Positions 43,581 through 53,320 of a DNA stretch of 64,000 nt are shown piece by piece. The DNA is from Cephaloticoccus sp. (GTDB taxonomy: Bacteria > Verrucomicrobiota > Verrucomicrobiia > Opitutales > Opitutaceae). Numbering within the stretch: position 1 is the stretch's first letter; each line of letters starts with the position of its first letter. The notes under the pieces are model-generated. The model made no database searches. It was not told the DNA's origin and saw nothing but the letters and a program-made list of their open reading frames with translations. A program made the translations under genes and the position numbers. The DNA is taken from NCBI GenBank assembly GCA_030833445.1, contig JAURHD010000006.1, forward strand, positions 1 through 64,000, in the 5' to 3' direction.

Positions 43581-44246
43581 TTACTTTGGCGGGCCGGTCG
43601 GTTCCGTCGAGCGGGAACCTCGTCGCATGTGCAAATGTTTCGGACCAAAGCGCTCGGCGAGGATTCGCCACGAAACATCGAGCAAGATGCCTAGCAGGGT
43701 GCCGACTATGGCGCCGCCGATGACCAGTGCATTGATTGCACTGCCAACGCGCCGGCTCCAATGCATCTCGGGTCCTGACGTCGGTTTGACCTGACTGCCG
43801 TCAAATTCCGTCACCACGGTCGGTCCCCCAATGGCATCTATGTCTTCTTCGACTTCGATGGTGTCGCCAAACCCGGACCATACGATGACACTTTTGCCCA
43901 GCTGATAGGTCGCGTAATAAATCGGCGTCGCGGTCACGGGGTTGGTGATGAATTGCAGACCGCCCAGCACCATGAAATTGGCACGCAGCAGCAGGGCCAG
44001 AATGAAGGCCGAAGGCAATTGCACGCCGAGAATGGGCATGACCGACAAAATTGAACCCGCGTAAAACGCCGGCCTCAGATGGGGCATCCGGAAGGACCAG
44101 AGATAGGATCGCTTGCGCGCTACCTCGGCGAAGCGGCCGAAAATCGGGTAACGATGGAGGGCGGCCCGGCGCGGAATGAAGCGCAGCACCTGTTTCCAGA
44201 GGCGGAAACGGGCATGGCGGTCCTTGCGGGAGTTTTCATCAGGCAT
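43581..44246 (-). CDS. DUF2062 membrane protein
   Basis: Starting at ATG 44246 (MPDENSRK) gives 221 aa. A basic N-terminus (LWKQVLRFIPRRAALHRY) precedes the DUF2062 core with hydrophobic segments (FYAGSILSVMPILGVQLPSAFILALLLRANFMVLGGLQFITNPVTATPIYY). A soluble loop and a last helix (INALVIGGAIVGTLLGILL) follow. Function unknown. It overlaps the glycerate kinase stop by 8 bases, so the two are co-transcribed. Confidence 0.78.
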   Translation of the reverse strand: MPDENSRKDRHARFRLWKQVLRFIPRRAALHRYPIFGRFAEVARKRSYLWSFRMPHLRPAFYAGSILSVMPILGVQLPSAFILALLLRANFMVLGGLQFITNPVTATPIYYATYQLGKSVIVWSGFGDTIEVEEDIDAIGGPTVVTEFDGSQVKPTSGPEMHWSRRVGSAINALVIGGAIVGTLLGILLDVSWRILAERFGPKHLHMRRGSRSTEPTGPPK

Positions 44247-45414
44247 CGGGGGAAAAGGTGGCGGAGATCGACTCACTTAGCAAACGGGATGCGGCCGGCA
44301 GCGCTTCGGCCAACGGCATGGTTGCCGGGGTGATGGGATGCAGATTCAAGCCGGCTTCACCTATGTCCGGCAGATCGATCCGTCCGGCAAAGACATGCAC
44401 GGTTTTGCCCAATCCCACGGCTCGAGTAGCCAAGGCACCTGGTCCTTTGCCATTGAGGGAGCTGGTGTCGAAGCTGCCTTCACCGGTAATGACGAGATCG
44501 GCCTGTGCGAGATGGGTGTCCAAATCGAGCCACGCTGAAACAAGTTCGTTGCCGGACAAGAGTTGGGCGTCAGCCGCAGTCATCAGCCCAAAGGCAATGC
44601 CACCGGCCGCCCCGGCTCCCGGTGTGGTCATCGTGTCCGGCGATTTGCCGAGGTGCGCGCATAGCAAGGTGGCGAGCCGTGCGCTTTTGGCTTCGAGTTT
44701 GGGCAGGTCCTCCGCGCGCAGGCCTTTTTGCGGACCGTAGATGGCGGCAGCGCCATTGGGTCCTAGCAACGGATTGGCCACGTCACAGGCGATGCGGATC
44801 GGCGGAGTGGCCGGATCGATGGTTGATGCCAGCTTTACGATCCGGGGCCAAGTTTGAGGGACGGGTGGCGTGACCGATTGGTTTTGCGCATCGTGTAATT
44901 GGAGTCCCATGGCGTTGAGCGCGCCGAGGCCCAGATCGTTCGTCGCACTGCCACCGACGCCGAGCAAGATGGCGGCAGCCCCCTGACTACGGGCAAATTG
45001 GATGAGCTCACCGGTGCCTAGGGTGGTGGTTTGCCACGGATCGCGTTCATCACTTGCGAGCAATGCGAGTCCACTGGCCGTGGCCATTTCGATCAACGCG
45101 ATAGAGGCATCTGTGGGTATATCCGGCGGCAAACTCAGAATTTCACGCGCCGCGGAGGGAATGTTTTTTAACTGCACCAGACCGATGCTGGGCTCGACGG
45201 GTTGGCCACGCGGACCCGTGACGGTGCACCGATGCATTTGCCCGTGGCTGGTTTGAGTCAGGATAGCCGCGAAGCCTTCGCCGCCATCGGTCAACGGACA
45301 TTGCTGGATGCTCCATGCTGGTTTTAGCGCGGCCAGCGCAGTCGCCGCCGTCTCACAAGCGGCCGGGGCCGTGAGTGAGTCTTTGAATTTATCAAAGGCG
45401 ATGAGGACGCGCAT
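44239..45414 (-). CDS. Glycerate kinase (GarK/GlxK family)
   Basis: Phosphorylates D-glycerate. Start ATG 45414 (MRVLIAFDKFKDSLTA) gives 391 aa, the normal length. Motifs are CPLTDGGEGFAAIL, LIEMATASGLALL, TLGTGELIQFA, ILLGVGGSATNDLGLGALNAMG, and the C-terminal DLVITGEGSFDTSSLNGKGP and VHVFAGRI. The substrate may come from 2-hydroxy-3-oxopropionate or hydroxypyruvate made by neighbouring dehydrogenases. It heads an operon running to about 41168. Confidence 0.93.
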   Translation of the reverse strand: MRVLIAFDKFKDSLTAPAACETAATALAALKPAWSIQQCPLTDGGEGFAAILTQTSHGQMHRCTVTGPRGQPVEPSIGLVQLKNIPSAAREILSLPPDIPTDASIALIEMATASGLALLASDERDPWQTTTLGTGELIQFARSQGAAAILLGVGGSATNDLGLGALNAMGLQLHDAQNQSVTPPVPQTWPRIVKLASTIDPATPPIRIACDVANPLLGPNGAAAIYGPQKGLRAEDLPKLEAKSARLATLLCAHLGKSPDTMTTPGAGAAGGIAFGLMTAADAQLLSGNELVSAWLDLDTHLAQADLVITGEGSFDTSSLNGKGPGALATRAVGLGKTVHVFAGRIDLPDIGEAGLNLHPITPATMPLAEALPAASRLLSESISATFSPDA

Positions 45415-45479
45415 GGGTGAATTGAAACGAAAACCTCCGGGCAGACGGAGGCGAGCGTTTTGCGTGTGAATCAATCCGC

Positions 45480-45513
45480 GCAAAGAAAAGCGGAGTCCCG
45501 TGGGACTCCGCTT
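45480..45513 (-). terminator. Rho-independent terminator of the isomerase gene
   Basis: A perfect 12-bp stem (AAGCGGAGTCCC, 45488-45499 with 45502-45513) with a two-base loop is followed on the minus strand by TTTTCTTTG. It lies 22 bases past the stop at 45536. Confidence 0.88.
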
Positions 45514-45535
45514 GAAGTTGGCAGACCTACCAAAA

Positions 45536-47164
45536 TCAGAACTTGGATCCGTTGGCCTTGGTGCCGCAGAGCGAAACTTGGATGCCGAGTTCCGCGGCCA
45601 ATGCGGCCTTGGTGTAGAGAGCAAGATCGGCGGCGGCAGCGGATTTGGCGTAGGCTACCTGGATATGGTTCGCCTTGTGGCGGGCCATCAACTGGTCGCG
45701 GGTCACGCCGTAAGTCACGGCGTGCATGATCGGCCATTGCTCGGTCGTCTCTTTCCAGCGGCGCTCGGTTTCGGCCGCGGGGAGGCTGATGGCCTTGGCC
45801 CGACCGAGATCCATCTTGAGTTTGCCGCCTTCCACAAAGATGCGGCTCCAGATGATCTCGCCCGGTTTGGCGATACCGCGCACGGTGCCGCCGCCGAGGC
45901 GGAAATACATCTTGGGCTGACGCATGGAATCGGTGCCGGCGTAACCGTTGACATGATGCTCCGGCGGGGCGCTGCCCGAAATCAGGAACACCCAGACGTA
46001 GTCCTTGGTGGTGCCGCTTTGATCGGTGTCGCCCCAGCGCAAATCGTGCAGGGTGTTTTCGACCGGTTGGCCGAGTAACTTGTGCACGCGATTGGTCAGC
46101 AAACCATCAAGGCCGGCGCATTCGTCGACTTCGTTGAAGTGAGTCATCGGTTCGCCCGCGCGGATGACCTTACCGGCGGCGTTCTTGACCGGCGGACGAT
46201 CAGAGTTGTTGAGGATGCCCTCGACCAGATCGGAGGCGGGCAGCAAGTCCTTGAGGCCCTGCTGGTATTGGATGCCGATGGTTTCGCAGCCAAACTCATC
46301 GGCGATGCGCAGGGCGGCGACGTAGGTTTTGCACTGCCAGAGCACCTGTTCCTTGGTCAGCTCGTTTTCCGGGTCTGTGCCGAAGTGGAACTTCATGCCC
46401 TTGGCCTTGAGCCAATTGAACACTGCATTGCCCTCGGCGTCGCTCACCTGGGTCGCGCCGTAGTAAAGGGCGGACTGGGAAAGGCGTTCCTTGTAGACGC
46501 CGCACGAAAAGAGCAGTTCGTCCGGAATGATGGCGTTATACATGCCCATGCAACCCTCGTCAAAAATGCCCATGATCGATTTGCGCAGGCGCAGATCGGC
46601 GGCGACTTTTTTGGCGATGGTTTTGGCCTTGGCGGGGACGGTGCAGCGGCCGAGCGGCTTGACGTGGGTAACCGGGTGCTTGATGACGCCGGACTTCAAC
46701 CAAGTGGCCAGATTGCCGAGGAAAAAGTCATCGGTGAAATCACGGCTCCAAAGCGTGGAGTAGTTCACGCCCGCCTTGGTCAATGAACCGTTGAGATTAA
46801 GCATGCCGACCAAACCGGGTGCGCTGCCCGACCAATTGGCGACGGTGAGAATCGGGGCCTGATGCGAGATGAGGCCGTGCAGGATGTGGTGCGAATATTG
46901 CCACACCGCTTCGGCGACGATCAGTGGCGTCTGCGGGTCGATGCCGGCAAAGATCTCCATACCTTCCTTTTGGGAGCCGATGAAGCCGTGCTTCAACTTG
47001 GCCTTGTAGGGATGGGCGCGGACCAGCTTGTAGCCGAGTTTGGCCACCGCGGAGGTGAGTTGCTTTTCCATCGCCTTTTGGAAGGCCCAGGTGGCTTCGT
47101 TGGCGGATTGGCGCAGATCACCGTTGGCGATCAGCAGAATGGTTTTGGCGGAGGGCTTTTTCAT
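45536..47164 (-). CDS. L-fucose/arabinose isomerase-family protein
   Basis: A 542-aa cytoplasmic protein of the L-fucose isomerase superfamily. Recognisable parts are [20 protein letters not shown] at the start, [44 protein letters not shown], and [20 protein letters not shown] with candidate metal-binding acids. [23 protein letters not shown] also fits. Exact sugar unknown; FucI itself is about 590 aa. A divergent AraC-type gene 211 bases away is the likely regulator. It forms a single-gene unit. Confidence 0.85.
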   Translation of the reverse strand: MKKPSAKTILLIANGDLRQSANEATWAFQKAMEKQLTSAVAKLGYKLVRAHPYKAKLKHGFIGSQKEGMEIFAGIDPQTPLIVAEAVWQYSHHILHGLISHQAPILTVANWSGSAPGLVGMLNLNGSLTKAGVNYSTLWSRDFTDDFFLGNLATWLKSGVIKHPVTHVKPLGRCTVPAKAKTIAKKVAADLRLRKSIMGIFDEGCMGMYNAIIPDELLFSCGVYKERLSQSALYYGATQVSDAEGNAVFNWLKAKGMKFHFGTDPENELTKEQVLWQCKTYVAALRIADEFGCETIGIQYQQGLKDLLPASDLVEGILNNSDRPPVKNAAGKVIRAGEPMTHFNEVDECAGLDGLLTNRVHKLLGQPVENTLHDLRWGDTDQSGTTKDYVWVFLISGSAPPEHHVNGYAGTDSMRQPKMYFRLGGGTVRGIAKPGEIIWSRIFVEGGKLKMDLGRAKAISLPAAETERRWKETTEQWPIMHAVTYGVTRDQLMARHKANHIQVAYAKSAAAADLALYTKAALAAELGIQVSLCGTKANGSKF

Positions 47165-47375
47165 TTGGATAGGATAATTAGGGAGTGGGACTTCATCAGG
47201 ACTGTAGCCGGCCTCGCTGAGGCCGCACCGGGGGCGGCGACCCCCGCCATATTAGGCAAGTGACGCGCAGGGTTGGGTAGGTGGTGGGGTTGGGGCTAGA
47301 TAATATCGGCCCAGATGATCCGGGCGGTTGGTTGGGGAGAAAGGTGCATTATGCACTGGCGGAGACGCTTTCGGA

Positions 47376-48275
47376 ATGGATAGTTTGCGGAAAGGCATGG
47401 ATAAAATCGGCATAACCCGGCAGCGGCTGCTCTCCCAGCAGGTCACGGGCACGCGTTACTTCTTTCTGAATCTCACCCCGCATGGGGGCGGTCAGTTGCG
47501 GCCGGCGCTCGGCGGACGTGAGCACTGTAATCCCGAGTATGCCGTGGACCGCGACGACTATGCCTATGAGGGGCTGGAGTATGTGGCTGAGGGAACTGGT
47601 TGGGTGGAATTGGATGGGGTGCAGCATCCACTCGCGCCCGGCACGGTGTTCGCCTACGGCAAGAAAACGCGATGCGTGATCCGGACTAATCCGAATCAAC
47701 CGATGGTGAAATATTTTGTCTGTCTGGCCGGGACTGGGGCCGCGGCACGGTTGCAACGCGCCGGGGTCAGGCCGGGCGAAATGCGGGTGCTCGCGGTGCA
47801 CGCGGAAATGCGCGGATTGTTCGAAGACCTGATCCACGAAGGGCAGCGACCGGGCAAATTGGCGCGGGCTTTAGCGGCTACGCGACTGGAGCTCTTACTG
47901 CTGAAGGTCGAGGAACACATCGCGCACGGTCCGCGGCAGGATGACCCGGCGCGCGAACGCTTCTTGCGCTGCAAGTCGATGATTGATGAACGGGCGCAGA
48001 AATTGACCACCCTGGAGGATGTGGCGGCGGCCGTCGGGTTGGAGGTTTCCAGTGTTTGCCGGTTGTTCCGGCGGTTCCACGACCGCAGTCCCTACCGATA
48101 TTTATTGCAGCGCAAGATGACGCTGGCGGCGGAGGACTTGGTGGAAAATGGCGGCTTGGTGAAAGAGGTGGCGCAACGCGTCGGCTTCAGCGACCCGTTT
48201 CATTTCTCGCGTTGTTTCAAAGCGGTGCACGGGGTGGCGCCCCGTGATCTGTTGCGCTACCGGCGAACCGAATGA
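47376..48275 (+). CDS. AraC-family transcriptional regulator
   Basis: A 299-aa protein from ATG 47376 (an ATG at 47328 and one at 47397 are alternatives). The N-terminal cupin sensor has GLEYVAEGTGWVELDGVQHPLAPGTVFAYG. Two C-terminal helix-turn-helix units follow: KLTTLEDVAAAVGLEVSSVCRLFRRFHDRSPYRYL and LVKEVAQRVGFSDPFHFSRCFKAVHGVAPRDL. It probably senses a sugar and controls the divergent isomerase gene. Confidence 0.92.
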   Translation: MDSLRKGMDKIGITRQRLLSQQVTGTRYFFLNLTPHGGGQLRPALGGREHCNPEYAVDRDDYAYEGLEYVAEGTGWVELDGVQHPLAPGTVFAYGKKTRCVIRTNPNQPMVKYFVCLAGTGAAARLQRAGVRPGEMRVLAVHAEMRGLFEDLIHEGQRPGKLARALAATRLELLLLKVEEHIAHGPRQDDPARERFLRCKSMIDERAQKLTTLEDVAAAVGLEVSSVCRLFRRFHDRSPYRYLLQRKMTLAAEDLVENGGLVKEVAQRVGFSDPFHFSRCFKAVHGVAPRDLLRYRRTE

Positions 48276-48337
48276 GGACAGGTTTAGGCGATAATTGAAG
48301 ATGGCAGGGTGGGAGGTTAGGTCCCCCTGCACGCCAT

Positions 48338-48361
48338 GACGGGCACAGGGACGTGCCCGTC
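48338..48361. repeat. Palindrome GACGGGCAC...GTGCCCGTC
   Basis: A perfect 9-bp inverted repeat with a 6-base loop lies between the ends of the convergent AraC and BON genes. No T-run is attached. It may act as a bidirectional transcription stop or be a dispersed repeat. Confidence 0.5.
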
Positions 48362-48409
48362 CACCATCAATCAATGCCCTGATAACGATACAGGTGCTAT
48401 CGGCCAATA

Positions 48410-48907
48410 TTACGACCCGGCAACGATGAGGTCGGAGGTTACTGCGCTCACGCCATCTGTATCGAGGGACAAGGCGATGGCCTTGCCAATCAAGTCAGGC
48501 GAATTTACGAAGCCCTTCAGTGTCACGTCATGGTCCTTGACGTCTATATTGATAGCCCAAGCCGACAGGTCGGCATCGAGCACGAACTTGGCCTTGATGA
48601 CCGCGAGGATACGCGCGTCAGAAATGGCTCCCACGGCTGAAGCGGATTTCTGGCGGACGACCTGCCCGGTTTTATCGAGATCGGCCTTGATATCGGCGGG
48701 AGTCAGGTGCCACTCCACCAGTTTATCCGCAACGGAATCCTTCACGGTAACCGCCGCCGTTTTGGTTTGATCGACCATCCGCGTGGTTGCATCGCGGGCC
48801 TGCTCACGTAGAGGGGTGGTGGTCGGCGGATGGCGTTCCACGTAGATGCCCATGCCCACGATGTCGGCCAAGGCGCCGAGGAGGAAGAAGAGGAGAGCGG
48901 TTTTCAT
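48410..48907 (-). CDS. BON-domain envelope protein
   Basis: A 165-aa protein with an N-terminal membrane anchor or signal ([21 protein letters not shown]). A helical linker ([30 protein letters not shown]) leads to one BON domain (about residues 97-162: [44 protein letters not shown]). BON domains bind phospholipid and occur in OsmY-type stress proteins. Confidence 0.85.
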   Translation of the reverse strand: MKTALLFFLLGALADIVGMGIYVERHPPTTTPLREQARDATTRMVDQTKTAAVTVKDSVADKLVEWHLTPADIKADLDKTGQVVRQKSASAVGAISDARILAVIKAKFVLDADLSAWAINIDVKDHDVTLKGFVNSPDLIGKAIALSLDTDGVSAVTSDLIVAGS

Positions 48908-49002
48908 GCTGTGTTTATGACCGGTGGGACGGACATTGGTTCACCCAGGCCCCAGCAATTTGTTTTGAATGCCGTCGCCGGCATTGTTTGGCTCCTGCTC
49001 CT

Positions 49003-49785
49003 ATGGCCCAGAAATCAGCCCTTGTTACCGGAGCATCACGCGGCATTGGCCGTGGCATCGCGATTGAACTCGCCCGCGCGGGCTACCGCGTAGCGATCAA
49101 CTACGCCGGCAATGCGGCGGCGGCGGCCGAGGCGCTCAAGCTGGTGCAGGAGGCGGGCAGTGACGGCTTCATCGTGCAGGGCGACGTGGCGGTGGCGGCC
49201 GACCGGGAACGCTTGATCGCTGAGACGGTGGAGAAATTCGGCCGACTGGATCTGCTGGTGAACAACGCCGGCGTGGCCCCGAATGTGCGGGCCGATTTGC
49301 TGGATGCGGGCGAGGAGAGCTTTGACCGCCTGTTCGGCATCAACCTCAAAGGCCCCTTTTTCCTCACGCAACTCGCGGCGAAGCAGATGCTCAAGCAAAC
49401 GCAGGATGCCGAGGGGTTTCGCGGCCGGATCGTTAATATCACTTCCATTTCGGTCTACACATCGTCGATCAATCGCGGCGACTACTGCATGGTGAAAGCT
49501 GGGCTCGCGATGATGACCAAGCTGTTCGCCGACCGGCTCGGTAACGACGGCATCAATGTTTACGAGATTCGCCCGGGCGTCATTGCCACCGACATGACCG
49601 GTGGGGTGAAGGAGAAATACGACAAGCTGATCATCCAAGACGAGCGCGGCATCACGCCGATCCGGCGCTGGGGCACCCCGAACGACATCGGTCGGGCGGT
49701 CCGCGCGATCGCCGAGGACCGGTTCCCATTCTCCACCGGCGCGTGCTTCGACGTCGACGGCGGATTCCACCTGCATCGGTTGTAA
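49003..49785 (+). CDS. Short-chain dehydrogenase/reductase, 3-oxoacyl-ACP reductase-like
   Basis: A 260-aa [25 protein letters not shown] (TGxxxGxG cofactor site), LLVNNAG, Ser of the [11 protein letters not shown] stretch and the catalytic YCMVK (YxxxK) as active site, and [12 protein letters not shown]. The start ATG 49003 is chosen because it begins the conserved strand directly; a longer open frame upstream shows no similarity. Name by family only; likely substrates also include sugars, and the motif [15 protein letters not shown] ends it. Confidence 0.87.
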   Translation: MAQKSALVTGASRGIGRGIAIELARAGYRVAINYAGNAAAAAEALKLVQEAGSDGFIVQGDVAVAADRERLIAETVEKFGRLDLLVNNAGVAPNVRADLLDAGEESFDRLFGINLKGPFFLTQLAAKQMLKQTQDAEGFRGRIVNITSISVYTSSINRGDYCMVKAGLAMMTKLFADRLGNDGINVYEIRPGVIATDMTGGVKEKYDKLIIQDERGITPIRRWGTPNDIGRAVRAIAEDRFPFSTGACFDVDGGFHLHRL

Positions 49786-49803
49786 GATCGTCCTGGTATC
49801 ACC

Positions 49804-50805
49804 ATGCTCCTGACGAGCCAGTCGGGTTTTGAATCTATGCTGGCGCAGGAGCTGGTGGCCACCGGTGCGTCCGTTACGGCCCAGGGGCCGGGTTGGGTTT
49901 TGGCGGAGGGTGTGACCGGCGATCTGGCCTTTGCGCATTTAAGTTTGGCCGACCCGATTGAGATCAAGGGTGAATCCGTGAACGGCTTGGCGAAGGCGAT
50001 CGCGGATTATTATCTGCAAGGCAACCAAGGTAAACGCATCGAAGGCCCGTGGCCGTGTGTGTTTGCCGGACCGGCAGAATTGGTCGGATTGGGTCGGCGC
50101 ATCAATGCGGTGGAAGCGGCCACCGGGGAAATCGTGCGGAAACGCCTTTCGCGGGTTGCCAAACTGGCCGTGGACGATGTGCCGCGCGGCGTGAGCGAAG
50201 CGGAGGGATTGTATGTGTGGTTCACCGATTTTGGGTGCGCCCAAGTGGCGCGAAAAATCAGCGTCAACGGCCCGCGTCGGATGGCGGATGATGATCTCGC
50301 ACCCTCGCGCAGTTATTTGAAAGTGGAGGAGGCCTACGTCGTCCTCGGACAAGAACCGGCCCAAGGCGAGACCGTGGTCGATTTGGGCGCGGCCCCGGGT
50401 GGCTGGAGTTACAGTGCGGCCAAACGCGGTGCCCAGGTTATCGCCATCGACAATGGTCCGCTGAAGGGCGGGGCACTGAATCATGCGCAAATCGAGCACC
50501 GGCTCGAAGACGCCTTTCGATTTTCACCACCAGCGGGCATCACTTACGACTGGCTGTTTTGCGACATGGTCGAGGAACCGCATCACGTGCTGCGGCACAT
50601 TATCGAGCCGTGGCTGGCGAACGGTTGGTGCCGGCAGTTTGTGGTGAATCTGAAGTTTGGCCGCGTCGATGCAGTTGCCCTGCTGGAAGAACTGCGGTCG
50701 GTCGATTCACCGCTCAGCAAATACGCTCCAGGCACGCGCATTCGGCACCTATATCATGACCGGGAAGAGTTTACCTTGGTGGGGCGGGTGCAGGGCCCTG
50801 AATAA
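49804..50805 (+). CDS. rlmM: RlmM-like 23S rRNA 2'-O-ribose methyltransferase
   Basis: A 333-aa protein with an N-terminal THUMP-like part, then an FtsJ-type methyltransferase domain: LKVEEAYVVLGQEPAQGETVVDLGAAPGGWSYSAAKRGAQVIAIDNGPLKG, DWLFCDMVEEP, FVVNLKFGR and TRIRHLYHDREEFTLVG. The K-D-K-E catalytic set (Lys in LKVEEA, Asp in CDMVEEP, Lys in NLKFG, Glu in REEFT) is visible. RlmM methylates C2498 of 23S rRNA. It follows the SDR gene by 18 bases. Confidence 0.9.
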   Translation: MLLTSQSGFESMLAQELVATGASVTAQGPGWVLAEGVTGDLAFAHLSLADPIEIKGESVNGLAKAIADYYLQGNQGKRIEGPWPCVFAGPAELVGLGRRINAVEAATGEIVRKRLSRVAKLAVDDVPRGVSEAEGLYVWFTDFGCAQVARKISVNGPRRMADDDLAPSRSYLKVEEAYVVLGQEPAQGETVVDLGAAPGGWSYSAAKRGAQVIAIDNGPLKGGALNHAQIEHRLEDAFRFSPPAGITYDWLFCDMVEEPHHVLRHIIEPWLANGWCRQFVVNLKFGRVDAVALLEELRSVDSPLSKYAPGTRIRHLYHDREEFTLVGRVQGPE

Positions 50806-50871
50806 TACCCGATTTTATCGGGAAACACGTGGACAGGCCGGGGTCTGAGGGGGTTAAATTCCCCTCCTCTT

Positions 50872-51411
50872 ATGAAACTGACCGCATTGAAACGACTCCT
50901 GATCGCTGGCCTTTTCGCCCTCGGTCTCACGGTGATGGCTACGGCTAATCCCGCCCTCGCCGGCCATTGGCAGCTGGACACCACCCAAAGCACCGCGCTC
51001 GACGGTTGGAACAAGATGGATCTGACCATCGGCCTCGACGGCTCCAAGGTATCCGTGGATTACCGCATGCAGTGGCGCGCGACCGTGCACGAAGCCACCA
51101 ATGTGTTCGATACCGACACCCCGGTGGCACTTGATGAATTCTTCCGCGTCGAACAACGCCACATGGCGGTCTACCCCGCCAAGCATGGCGTGACCAAGGC
51201 GGTCGCGAAATGGATTGATGGCGACAAGACCCTGTTGACCGAGGCGCTGACTCCCGTGGAGGTATCACAGGGCGATGTCATGATGCGCATCACGACCGAG
51301 TATCGCGTCAGCGAAACCGGTGACCGCCTGACGGTCATCGAACTGCATTCGAGCCGCAATCGTCCGCTGGTTTATGTATTCAACAAAGTGACCGGGGAGG
51401 ACGCCAAATGA
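50872..51411 (+). CDS. Exported protein of unknown function, partner of the GxGYxYP protein
   Basis: A 179-aa protein with a signal peptide (LLIAGLFALGLTVMATANPALA), then a beta-rich domain beginning GHWQLDTTQSTALDGWNKMDLTIGLDGSKVSVDYRMQW and ending LTVIELHSSRNRPLVYVFNKV. Short alternating strands suggest a lipocalin-like or jelly-roll fold, but no family is recognised. Its last codons overlap the next start (ATGA), so the two proteins are made together and may form a complex. Confidence 0.65.
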   Translation: MKLTALKRLLIAGLFALGLTVMATANPALAGHWQLDTTQSTALDGWNKMDLTIGLDGSKVSVDYRMQWRATVHEATNVFDTDTPVALDEFFRVEQRHMAVYPAKHGVTKAVAKWIDGDKTLLTEALTPVEVSQGDVMMRITTEYRVSETGDRLTVIELHSSRNRPLVYVFNKVTGEDAK

Positions 51412-53090
51412 ACCTTATCAAACGTTACATCACGCTCGCTGCCATGGTAGCGATGCTAGGCACCACAACGGTGTTTGCCGCGGAGCAACCCGAGTCGGGC
51501 AAGAACTACGGCGTCGATGCGTGGTTCATCCACTTCGATCTCGATTGGAATGTGAACGGGGGGTTACCCGAAAAGGCGCTGCTCGTCAGCCTGCAGGGGC
51601 TGGCCAATCGCAACGCCCCGCAGCTCTACATCGTGCACCCGCCGGAATTCCAGTGGGAGATCACGGGTCCGCTGTTTGACTTTTACCAGCGCAAGCATGG
51701 CGTGAAATTTCATGAGCTGCAGTCGGCCGACGCAGCGCTCACGCAGTTCAAGGATGTCGCCAAGGGCTACGTCGTTTGGGACAAAAATGTCGGCGCTTCC
51801 CTCAACGTCGCATTCACCATCGCTGGCGTCGAGGACGTGGTGGTGGTTTCCGAGGAACTCATTCCGCTCGTCGAGCAACACGGTCTGAAACAATTTGACG
51901 ACCTGCGCGGCCGCTACACCGGCAAGACCGATGCGGAGATTTATCAGGACGCCTACAACAAATACTGGGATCGTTGCGCCAAGGATCGTGTGATGCTGAT
52001 GGGAGGCAATCATGGTGCCGTGCGCATGCCGGGGATGGCCGACTGGGGCGTCGAACAGAAGATGTTCTTCCACGACCTCTCCGCCAATCTCAACAACCCG
52101 GCCCACCAGGCCGAGCTCGCGTTGACCCGTCGGATATTTTCCGAATTGGAACCCGGCGGCTATGTCTTCGGCTGGCACTCCTACGGCAAGGACACGGAAG
52201 AGCAATATACGACGCTGCTCTCGATGTATGGACTGCGTATGGAGGGGCTGCACAACCTGCCCAACCTGAGCTTCAACAACCAGTTTACCTTCACGCCTGG
52301 GTTCAAGTTCACCAACAACCACAGTATGCCGCTCGACGCCAAACTGATGGCCGAAGAGAAGGTTTACATCTCCTTCGTGCAGTCCGACTCGATCGGTATC
52401 GGCGTGTGGACCAAGCCCGGACGCGGCAAGCTGCCCTTTGGCTGGCAGGTGACCATGAACTGGACCGAGTTCTCACCAGCGGCGCTCGAGTATTTTCACG
52501 AATCGGCCACGCCCAACGACTACTTCATTGGCGGTCTGTCCGGCCCGGGCTACATGTATCCCAACAGCATTCCGGCTGATCGATTCCCGATCCTGATGAA
52601 GCGTGCCCGCGAACTCATGGCGCTGCTCGACGAGCACATCATGGAGATCATGGACAACACCGCCGCCGACGGCAACGTGGGCAACACCGACCTGACGAAG
52701 GAAACGGTGGACGCCTACTACCGTGAGTTCCCGGATGTCATCGGGTTCATCAATGGATACGGTCCGGCCCGCACCCGAGATTTGCGCGATACGCGCCCGA
52801 TGATTTCCTACGAATACTACATCGATCCGCGTCGTCCTCGTGATCAAGTAGCAGCCGATCTCAACGAACTGATCGCGCTGAACTCCAAGCGGCCATACTA
52901 TCTGCTGGTGCACGTGCGTGAATCGAACGACGTCAACAGCCTCGTTGAGATCACAAAGCAGCTGGAAGGTCCGATTGAAATCGTCCCGATCGACCGTTTC
53001 CTCAAGCTCGCCGCAAGCAAGAAAACCTACACGACGCGCTATCAGGATCCCGAGGATCCGAAGCACTTCGAGGGCTTCCCGAAGGAGTAA
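51408..53090 (+). CDS. Secreted GxGYxYP-domain putative glycoside hydrolase
   Basis: A 560-aa protein with a signal peptide ending VFAAE. It has the GxGYxYP family N-terminal region (GGLPEKALLVSLQGLANRNAPQLYI), the name-giving motif GLSGPGYMYPN at about residues 379-389, and the C-terminal stretch RPYYLLVHVRESNDVNSLVEITKQL. Members often lie near carbohydrate-use genes and are thought to act on glycans, but few are characterised. It starts within the previous gene's stop and is followed by a strong terminator. Confidence 0.88.
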   Translation: MNLIKRYITLAAMVAMLGTTTVFAAEQPESGKNYGVDAWFIHFDLDWNVNGGLPEKALLVSLQGLANRNAPQLYIVHPPEFQWEITGPLFDFYQRKHGVKFHELQSADAALTQFKDVAKGYVVWDKNVGASLNVAFTIAGVEDVVVVSEELIPLVEQHGLKQFDDLRGRYTGKTDAEIYQDAYNKYWDRCAKDRVMLMGGNHGAVRMPGMADWGVEQKMFFHDLSANLNNPAHQAELALTRRIFSELEPGGYVFGWHSYGKDTEEQYTTLLSMYGLRMEGLHNLPNLSFNNQFTFTPGFKFTNNHSMPLDAKLMAEEKVYISFVQSDSIGIGVWTKPGRGKLPFGWQVTMNWTEFSPAALEYFHESATPNDYFIGGLSGPGYMYPNSIPADRFPILMKRARELMALLDEHIMEIMDNTAADGNVGNTDLTKETVDAYYREFPDVIGFINGYGPARTRDLRDTRPMISYEYYIDPRRPRDQVAADLNELIALNSKRPYYLLVHVRESNDVNSLVEITKQLEGPIEIVPIDRFLKLAASKKTYTTRYQDPEDPKHFEGFPKE

Positions 53091-53117
53091 ACCCGGAGAA
53101 GCAGAGCAGTGCTTTCA

Positions 53118-53146
53118 CGCCCGGCCGGTATCGGCCGGGCGTTTTT
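53118..53146 (+). terminator. Rho-independent terminator
   Basis: A perfect 10-bp stem (CGCCCGGCCG, 53118-53127 with 53132-53141) and four-base loop, followed by five T, lies 28 bases after the GxGYxYP gene. Confidence 0.92.
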
Positions 53147-53160
53147 GTTTGATCAATGAG

Positions 53161-53294
53161 TCTCACGCAGAGGCGCTGAGAGGCTGAGGATAATTCAGAA
53201 ACCAGATAACCATGTGCCAATTGTCCCTAGTTTTTATGGCATCTGAATTTTCGACCTCCTGGGTTTTCTCTGCGCCTTTGCGTCTCTGCGTGAG
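53161..53294. repeat. Long inverted repeat with TCACGCAGAGGCGCTGAGAG arms
   Basis: TCTCACGCAGAGGCGCTGAG at 53161 and TCTGCGCCTTTGCGTCTCTG ending at about 53294 are imperfect complements about 80 bases apart, with an unremarkable A+T-richer centre. They are the same family as those at 41041-41152 and 39799-39863. No gene is seen in the gap 53147-53320. Confidence 0.6.
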
Positions 53295-53320
53295 CCCTTC
53301 GCGTTCAGCACAGATGGTTC

